This document shows positions 58,378-64,000 of a DNA stretch of 64,000 nucleotides, one piece after another (within the stretch, counting starts at the first letter, position 1; each line of letters starts with the position of its first letter). Under the pieces are notes generated by a model. That model was not told the DNA's origin and made no database searches. It worked only from the letters and a program-made list of their open reading frames with translations. The translations under genes were made by a program, and so were the position numbers. The DNA lies in assembly GCF_027942865.1 (NCBI RefSeq), contig NC_134529.1, positions 586,013 through 650,012 of the forward strand, in the 5' to 3' direction. Source of the stretch: Odontesthes bonariensis. Taxonomy: Eukaryota > Chordata > Actinopteri > Atheriniformes > Atherinopsidae.

Positions 58378-59060
58378 CCCTTCCACACTGAGGAATAACC
58401 CGCGTTTAATTGGCGCCTTTAGCGTGTCCGCTGTTCCTTTCACACTGCCTGTCCGGGCTGGCGCGTCAACTCGACTCGCCTTTCGACCCGCGTCGGACCC
58501 TAGTCTTTTTGCCGAGCCGAGTTTGGTGTGAAAGCAAAGAAAACACCGACCCTGGTGGTCTTGCCATCTTCCACTCTTCTGGCAGACACACGTGTGTTCA
58601 GAGCCACGACAGCTAAACGACTTCGTCATAGCGTCGACGCTGTTCCCGTTCTTCTGCTTAAAATTGTCGATGGATTTCCTCAACTTGGACACTATAGTGC
58701 TCTTGTATTCTCCGCATATGTTCTTCGGCGGCATCCCACGCTGTGACCATCCACACCCCGTAAAATAACATCTCCATGAACTGCAAAAACGAGTCCTCAA
58801 GGTGTCCCGCCATCGTTGGTTTGAAACATTTGATGCAGACAGGTGTATTTAACCCTACCTCCGACGCATGGCTTGTGCCTACGTCATTGTACACGCCCAG
58901 CATTTTATGTGTTTCCTGTGACCCTCTGCCACTAGGCCACGCCCCCTGAACTCGGCTTCAGGCGGCACGGGTCACCAACACGCCAAGCGTTCACATTGCT
59001 CGACGCGGGTCGAAGGTGCAATTTGGACCCGCTAAGGTAGCGGGTCGCAGTGTGAAAACA
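58378..59060. mobile_element. Possible DNA-transposon remnant
   Basis: The outer edges CCACACTGAGGAATAACCCG and, inverted, TTCACACTGCGACCCGCT share CACACTG. CGACCCGCGTCG occurs near both ends in opposite orientation (58485 and 59005), suggesting subterminal inverted repeats. Minus-strand ORFs inside (58363-58800, 58658-58903) have no domain I can name. No target duplication identified. Confidence 0.4.
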
Positions 59061-59367
59061 GCTACAGATAATTAGAATATTACTTTATGATCAGAGTCTG
59101 GAGGTGAAAATAAAGATAAAAAGGTAAATATAGTTCTGAAGGTTCTGACCCGGCTGTGGGACCGGGCCCCAACATGTTCACACGTGTCCAACAGTCTGTT
59201 TGGTCTGACAGAAGGTAATGACATCATCATCATCATCATCCTCTGACCTTGAACATGCCGACTTTGACCTTCAGCTGCTTTCAGATGAAGGAGAGTGAAA
59301 CAGGGAATCGGGTCGGTTCTGAAATTAAGGAGCTTAAAGCCTCCTCAGCTTCCTTCTTAGAACTACG

Positions 59368-59493
59368 TCACCTCTGCTACGCCACCTCTGCTACGCCACC
59401 TCTGCTACGCCACCTCTGCTACGTCACCTCTGCTACACCACCTCTGCTACGCCACCTCTGCTACGTCACCTCTGCTACGCCACCTCTGCTACG
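59368..59493. repeat. 14-bp array, about 9 units
   Basis: CACCTCTGCTACGC and CACCTCTGCTACGT units. A short (CAT)n run lies just upstream at 59223-59240. Confidence 0.93.
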
Positions 59494-59639
59494 TCTAAAC
59501 TCTGTTTGCATAACAAATGTATTCAGAACCTTAAAAACAGGAGAAACAGCAGAAGAAGAAATAAATAAATGAGCTCCAGAGGATAATAAATAGAAAGGCA
59601 CTTCCTTCTGCCCCGTTTATCTGACCCAGAACCAGCAGC

Positions 59640-60215
59640 CCCGCCTCCTTCAGAGCCCCGCCTCCTCCTGCAGAGCCCCTCCTCCTGCAGAGCCCCGCCT
59701 CCTCCTGCAGAGCCCCGCCTCCTTCAGGGCTCCGCCTCCTCCTGCAGAGCCCCGCCTCCTCCTTCAGAGCCCCGCCTCCTCCTGCAGAGCCCCGCCTCCT
59801 CCTGCAGAGCCCCGCCTCCTCCTTCAGGGCCCCGCCTCCTCCTGCAGAGCCCCGCCTCCTTCAGGGCCCCGCCTCCTCCTTCAGAGCTCCTCCTTCAGAG
59901 CCCCGCCTCCTGCAGAGCCCCGCCTCCTTCAGGGCTCCGCCTCCTCCTGCAGAGCCCCGCCTCCTCCTTCAGAGCCCCGCCTCCTCCTGCAGAGCCCCGC
60001 CTCCTCCTTCAGGGCCCCGCCTCCTCCTGCAGAGCCCCGCCTCCTTCAGGGCCCCGCCTCCTCCTTCAGAGCTCCTCCTTCAGAGCCCCGCCTCCTCCTG
60101 CAGAGCCCCGCCTCCTCCTTCAGGGCCCCGCCTCCTCCTGCAGAGCCCCGCCTCCTCCTGCAGAGCCCCGCCTCCTCCTGCAGAGCCCCGCCTCCTCCTC
60201 CTCTTTCATAGCTCC
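59640..60215. repeat. About 21-bp GC-rich array
   Basis: CCCCGCCTCCTCCTGCAGAG plus C, with CTTCAGGG and CTTCAGAG variants, about 27 units. A block of about 180 bp (59694-59870) is repeated at 59915-60055. Downstream of the kinesin-like gene's stop. Confidence 0.95.
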
Positions 60216-60255
60216 ACCTCCTCCTTCTTCTTCTTCTGTCTCAGTGTTCCGCCCG

Positions 60256-60440
60256 TCACACCTCCACCCTCTGCCGTCCCCCCGTTGCCACGGCAGCAGC
60301 GCTCGCCGTGATGTCGAAGCAGGTCTCCATCATGACCCGGGACTTGCAGAGGTTTACGCAGAACTCCAGCTCTGCCGTCACCTGAGCCAGAGCCTCCAGG
60401 TACTCCTGGGACTCCTGGTCCAGGTCCTGGTTCACGTCGA
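60256..60440 (-). CDS. KIF26-like last coding exon
   Basis: Acceptor GTGTTTCCTCCAG. It encodes DVNQDLDQESQEYLEALAQV through the TGA at 60258-60256. Confidence 0.75.
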
Positions 60441-63400
60441 CTGGAGGAAACACAGGAAGAGATGATTCAGAGTTACAGGCACCGAGCAGAACCTCATCCA
60501 AAGCAAACGGGTCTGAAGGTGTAGCAGTCTGTCAGGTGTAGGCCTGTCCCCCTGGGAATATTTTTTATTTTTTTTAATTTAAATATTTAAATTTTTTAAT
60601 GATTGTATTGCCTTCTTGTGATTTTATATAGCTGCAAAGCACTGAATTACCTTGTGTACGAATTGTGCTCTATAAATAAAACTGCCTGGCTACACCTACC
60701 TCACCCCCGGCCGTGGTGCACCGGGTCTTTGAGTTCTCCCCCCTGTCCCTGCCTGTTCTCTCTTTTGAATGCCTTGTGTTTACAAACCACCACTTTCCAC
60801 TACAGTTCTCCTGATATAACCCCCCCCCCCTCCACCAACCCAACCCAGCCTTCATCCCTGAGATAATAATAATAATAATAATAATAATAAACATGACCTC
60901 CTTACCACACTCTGTACAGCCCCAGGGAACATCATCATACTTTTTTATTTTAACATTCATGCTAACACCCCCGCTTTCCCACTCTGTAGCTGAACTTCTC
61001 AACCTCACCCAACACACTCCAGAGGCCACAGCCTTGATTCGCTGATCACCAACTCCACCTCCATCAGCGATCTCTCGGTGCACGATCTGGGCGTGTCTGA
61101 CCACAAAGCCATCTCAATGCCCCCCCCCCCCCCCCCTCAATAAGCCCAGCAGACTAATCAGTTTCAGGACTTTAACCCTCTGTGCGGTCTTAACATTGTG
61201 TTTCCTCCCTTTGTCCTACGGGTCAGAAATGCCCCGCCCTACCAACGCCCCAAAATAAAGCAACTTAATTAAATTTTAAATCCAAAATCTATTTAGTATG
61301 ATGAAACCACCTGTTATTGATCTATTCAGCTCAACTCAATACATTTTTTATCATGTATTTTTTGTTACACAATACAAAAAGACAATCACCAGTTTTCAGG
61401 ATTACACTTTATTTTTTTGTTTGGTCAGTTGGACCAACAGTTTTCTTGTTTTCTCAGTTTTCTTTTACATAATAAAGGTTTATTATTGCTATTATATAAA
61501 TGTGAAGTAATTACTTCTGAATTAATTATATTGAAAGGGAAAAAACAGTGAACTTTTTTCTGGTGTTTAAATGTTTTTATAATTCACGGGTCAAAAATGA
61601 CCCATAAACAATCTTTGTACCCTAGTGGTGTACAGCCCACATGGAAACAGAAACAAACATAAAGTGTGACCTTTTCTAATGATGGGGTCCCTTTAGGAAA
61701 AGGCATAAAAGATAGTTTAAGGTGTTTTTTCTACAGCTAAACATGGTGGGGGCTCACTTTGGACCCGCAGGACAACAGGAGGGTTAAGTTGATGTAAAGT
61801 GCTTTATAAATAAAATATATTATTATTATTATTATGTGCACAGGTGCTACTCACACTCTCCGCTCCACCTGCTGGGCTGCAGCATCAGGCGGCTCTTGGC
61901 CTCCTCCAGCTCCACCTTCAGCTGCTGGTGTTTGCTGCTCAGCTCCCTGATCTGCTGCTGCCGCCTCTCCAGCATCCTCAGCCGGGCGTTAAAGTACAGC
62001 AGACCCTGAGGAGCACACAGGACCGGGTCAGAACCAGACAGAACCGGGTCAGATCCAGAACCCTGCAGAGTCTCTGTGCTCATTGAGCAGCAGCAGAGCA
62101 CCGGGTGGGTTCTGAAGGATTAGAGCGTCCAATCCGTGTCCAGATGGATTTAATTAGGAGGTAAAATTAGCTTTAATCTGCAGTTAATCTGAAGGAGGAT
62201 TAAGGACGGCCGGGACACCGAGGTGGATACCAGGAAGCTGCTTTTACTCATCGTTTAAATGATGGAAAACCTTCAGTCTGACAGAGACTGAGGTGTTGGG
62301 GTCACTCCTAACTAGGGATGGGAACTGATGAGATTTTTACGATTCCAATTCCATTTTCGATTCTGCTTAACGATTCGGTTCTTTGTCGGTTCCCTTCGAT
62401 TCTCATTTGGAGAAAAAGGACAACAAACCGGTCGATCAGCATCAACTTTGTTTAGTTTAGAAGTAACACGAGTCATGACCTCACAAACCCAACAACGGTG
62501 AGGTCCACATTGGTCTATCCTGGCCTGGGTAATTTAACTCTTCCTGCTCTGGTGAAAGGAGAAGCTGGAGGTAGAGGTGAACTGGGGGTAGTACCACCAG
62601 CCTCTGGCTCTGAGCCAGTCAGGCTCTGTCTCTCATGATTTCATCTAAATGTAATGCCTGAGAAGGCATTCATTTAACCTTAACCGTTACTAACAGCAGC
62701 TTTTACAATCAGGCAAATGGTGCTAACATGATAGGCAGTGTTTGTTAGTTAGTTACCTGCAGTGTTAGCCGAGGACATGCTAACGTTGCTAACGCTGCTA
62801 ACGTTGCTGGGTTCAGATTCACCAACGTTAGTCCGGAGCGGATCGAAAACGCGACATTCATTCATAGTTATTGCATGTTGGTAGTCTTTCCTCCCTTTGG
62901 TGAAATATTCACTTTGCAAGTTGCCCTGTTGTCGTCTTTTTTAGGGATGTGTAACCAAACTTTCGAGCGTTTGTACCGCTTGGGCGCCATGTTTACTGTT
63001 GGCTGCTGGCTGCACTGGACTCGCCACGCAACGCTGCGTGGTGACGTCATTCGCGCCCACTGGGATCGATAAGGGAATCGTTTGGCCAAACGATTCCAAG
63101 GACTTGAAACACTGGGAACCGGTTCTCAACAAGAACCGGTTTTCGATTCCCATCCCTACTCCTAACTCATCAACGTCTGGGAACAGAACCTTAAATACAA
63201 CGGTTCAGGCTTCCTGCATCCGAGCCCGACTCGTCCTCAGGCGGTTCTGGACCTGAACTCAGTCAGAACCGGACAGAAGTTTCACCATTTTACACCAATA
63301 ACTGCAGCTGCTGACAAATCCAGCGTCCTGAAACATAAACTGCGTTGGCCTCCGATTGTTGGACTAATTCTGTCCCCATCGGCCCAGAAGTTATAAAGTT

Positions 63401-63847
63401 CTAGAGCTGGCAGCTCTCGGTTCCTTGAGGATGAAACAGAATCACATTTCTTTGGTCTAAACGCCTGAATGTAGCAGAATGACAACAAAGTCCCTGATGA
63501 GAGTCTGTTTGGCTTTTAACGCCTGAAGAAATGAAGAATAGAAGGAAAGAAACCCACAAATTCACACATCTGTGAAAGATTGTTCTTAAAAATGTAAAAA
63601 AATGTTTTATATAATTTGGAAATTTGCTTGATTTGAAAAGCAGGTAAAGAACAAAGTGAACCCTCAGAGTTACTGAACTCTGGAGATTTACAGCTGAAGC
63701 AAAGCAAATGGATCCAGTGTAAGGTCAGAGCGGGACAACAGAGGCACAGATGTTGAGCTTCCTGTCTGACCGCAGGGAATGAACTGAAACTTTCAGGCTG
63801 AATCATCCACAGGAGAAACTCACCTTTTCTACATCGTGGAACGGCTG
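60256..63847 (-). CDS. C-terminal three exons of a kinesin KIF26-like gene, partial
   Basis: Exons 63824-63847, 61855-62005 and 60256-60440 join in phase on the minus strand; upstream exons lie beyond the right edge. The joined C-terminus runs QPFHDVEK, GLLYFNARLRMLERRQQQ, a Gln/Glu/Lys-rich coiled-coil stretch (IRELSSKHQQLKVELEEAKS), RLMLQPSRWSGEFDVNQD, then ESQEYLEALAQVTAELEFCV and NLCKSRVMMETCFDI, ending GGRQRVEV. I associate this W-x-x-EFD ... EYLEAL ... CVNLCKSxVMM pattern with KIF26A/KIF26B tails, unconventional kinesins in signalling and adhesion. KIF26A also lies near CKB and MARK3 on human 14q32, which fits. No motor domain is in view, so this rests on memory and synteny; another coiled-coil protein is possible. 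Confidence 0.5.
60645..60685 (+). mobile_element. Non-LTR 3' tail
   Basis: AATTGTGCTCTATAAATAAA, related to the GGCGCTATATAAATAAA tails elsewhere in the window. Confidence 0.4.
61012..61124 (+). mobile_element. LINE endonuclease fragment
   Basis: A short in-frame stretch reads THSRGHSLDSLITNSTSISD then LSVHDLGVSDHKAISM. The SDHKA end matches the C-terminal motif of LINE apurinic endonucleases. A poly-C run follows. In the KIF26-like intron, opposite strand. Confidence 0.6.
61795..61835 (+). mobile_element. Non-LTR 3' tail with (ATT)n
   Basis: TAAAGTGCTTTATAAATAAA then (TTA)n, ending 20 bp before the KIF26-like exon. Confidence 0.4.
61855..62005 (-). CDS. KIF26-like penultimate exon, coiled coil
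   Basis: Acceptor GTGCTCCTCAG, donor GAGAGT|GTGAGT. It encodes GLLYFNARLRMLERRQQQIR through LMLQPSRWSGE, in phase with both neighbours. Confidence 0.75.
62313..63158. mobile_element. hAT MITE, 846 bp, with exact 8-bp target duplication
   Basis: Ends TAGGGATGGGAA and TTCCCATCCCTA are exact 12-bp TIRs. CTCCTAAC flanks both sides (62305-62312 and 63159-63166). Further subterminal palindromes (TCGATTCTC, AACGATTC, GAACCGGTTC) occur at both ends. No transposase. It lies in the KIF26-like intron. Confidence 0.88.
63167..63823. other. Intron of the KIF26-like gene, nothing further seen
   Basis: Single-copy-looking sequence. The minus-strand ORFs here show no known features. Confidence 0.5.
63824..63847 (-). 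CDS. KIF26-like 24-nt microexon
   Basis: Acceptor CTCTTTCAG and donor AAG|GTGAGT bracket eight codons (QPFHDVEK) in phase with the next exon. The acceptor is a tandem CAGCAG, so the first Gln is optional. Confidence 0.6.
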
Positions 63848-64000
63848 CTGAAAGAGAAAGAAGAGTGAGCTTTAACCTGGGTCAACGAGCTGTTAACACT
63901 CAGTGGGGTCACATGGCACTGAAAGGATCGGATTATTGGCTAAATTACAATCAGACTGAGTTATTAAGTGCATGTAGACACCTTAATCTGACTAAGAATT

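Noticed and set aside
58363-58903. Protein-coding gene on the minus strand
   Set aside because: Two overlapping frames with no domain, lying inside what looks like a transposon remnant; not called as a gene.

Overview
The window reads as nuclear DNA of a teleost fish. It holds vertebrate intron-containing genes (brain-type creatine kinase, MARK3, a CCR6-like receptor), fish-type LINE, SINE, hAT and piggyBac relics, and a very high density of minisatellites. No bacterial operons, CRISPR arrays, rRNA or tRNA genes were seen; the only tRNA-like sequence is the head of a SINE. ckb and mark3 lie tail to tail, as CKB and MARK3 do on human 14q32 (remembered synteny, not searched).

Layout. 1-18.1 kb: ckb on the + strand, seven coding exons joining to a complete 381-aa protein; its introns are almost wholly tandem repeats, each with its own unit. 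18.5-19.8 kb: a 32-bp intergenic array. 19.9-21.2 kb: a 5'-truncated LINE. 22.8-35.26 kb: mark3 on the - strand, sixteen coding exons joining to 714 aa, with further intronic arrays and, in the intron between coding exons 6 and 7, a DNA transposon interrupted by an RTE/Rex3-like LINE. 35.3-35.8 kb: probable mark3 promoter. 37.4-38.2 kb: a piggyBac-type MITE. 39.9-41.0 kb: intact CCR6-like receptor ORF in one exon. 41.6-43.2 kb: L2 and hAT-like relics. 44.0-47.5 kb: a 55-bp satellite apparently derived from the C-terminal coding end of an L2-type LINE. 48.3-49.5 kb: single-exon kelch protein gene on the - strand. 49.8-50.6 kb: hAT-like element. 54.0-57.2 kb: second Rex3-like LINE holding a SINE. 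60.3-63.8 kb: three C-terminal exons of a - strand gene that resembles KIF26, with a hAT MITE in an intron.

The most unusual signal is in ckb. The intron 2 array (over 100 units) repeats the end of coding exon 2 together with its 5' splice site. The intron 3 array (about 57 units) repeats the 3' splice site and first bases of coding exon 4. Intron 4 is repeat from donor to acceptor, and even the 76-bp intron 6 has a three-copy nascent repeat. Several mark3 introns are similar. Many units share a CAGGT / CACCTG core. This suggests that exon-intron junctions seed minisatellites here, leaving genes with large numbers of decoy splice sites. That mechanism is inference; the sequence copies are directly visible.

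The genes have no evident joint pathway: ckb buffers ATP through phosphocreatine, mark3 is a microtubule and polarity kinase, the receptor is a chemokine GPCR, and the kelch and kinesin-like proteins are unrelated to these. All exon joins were checked by hand for phase; none is supported by transcripts here.
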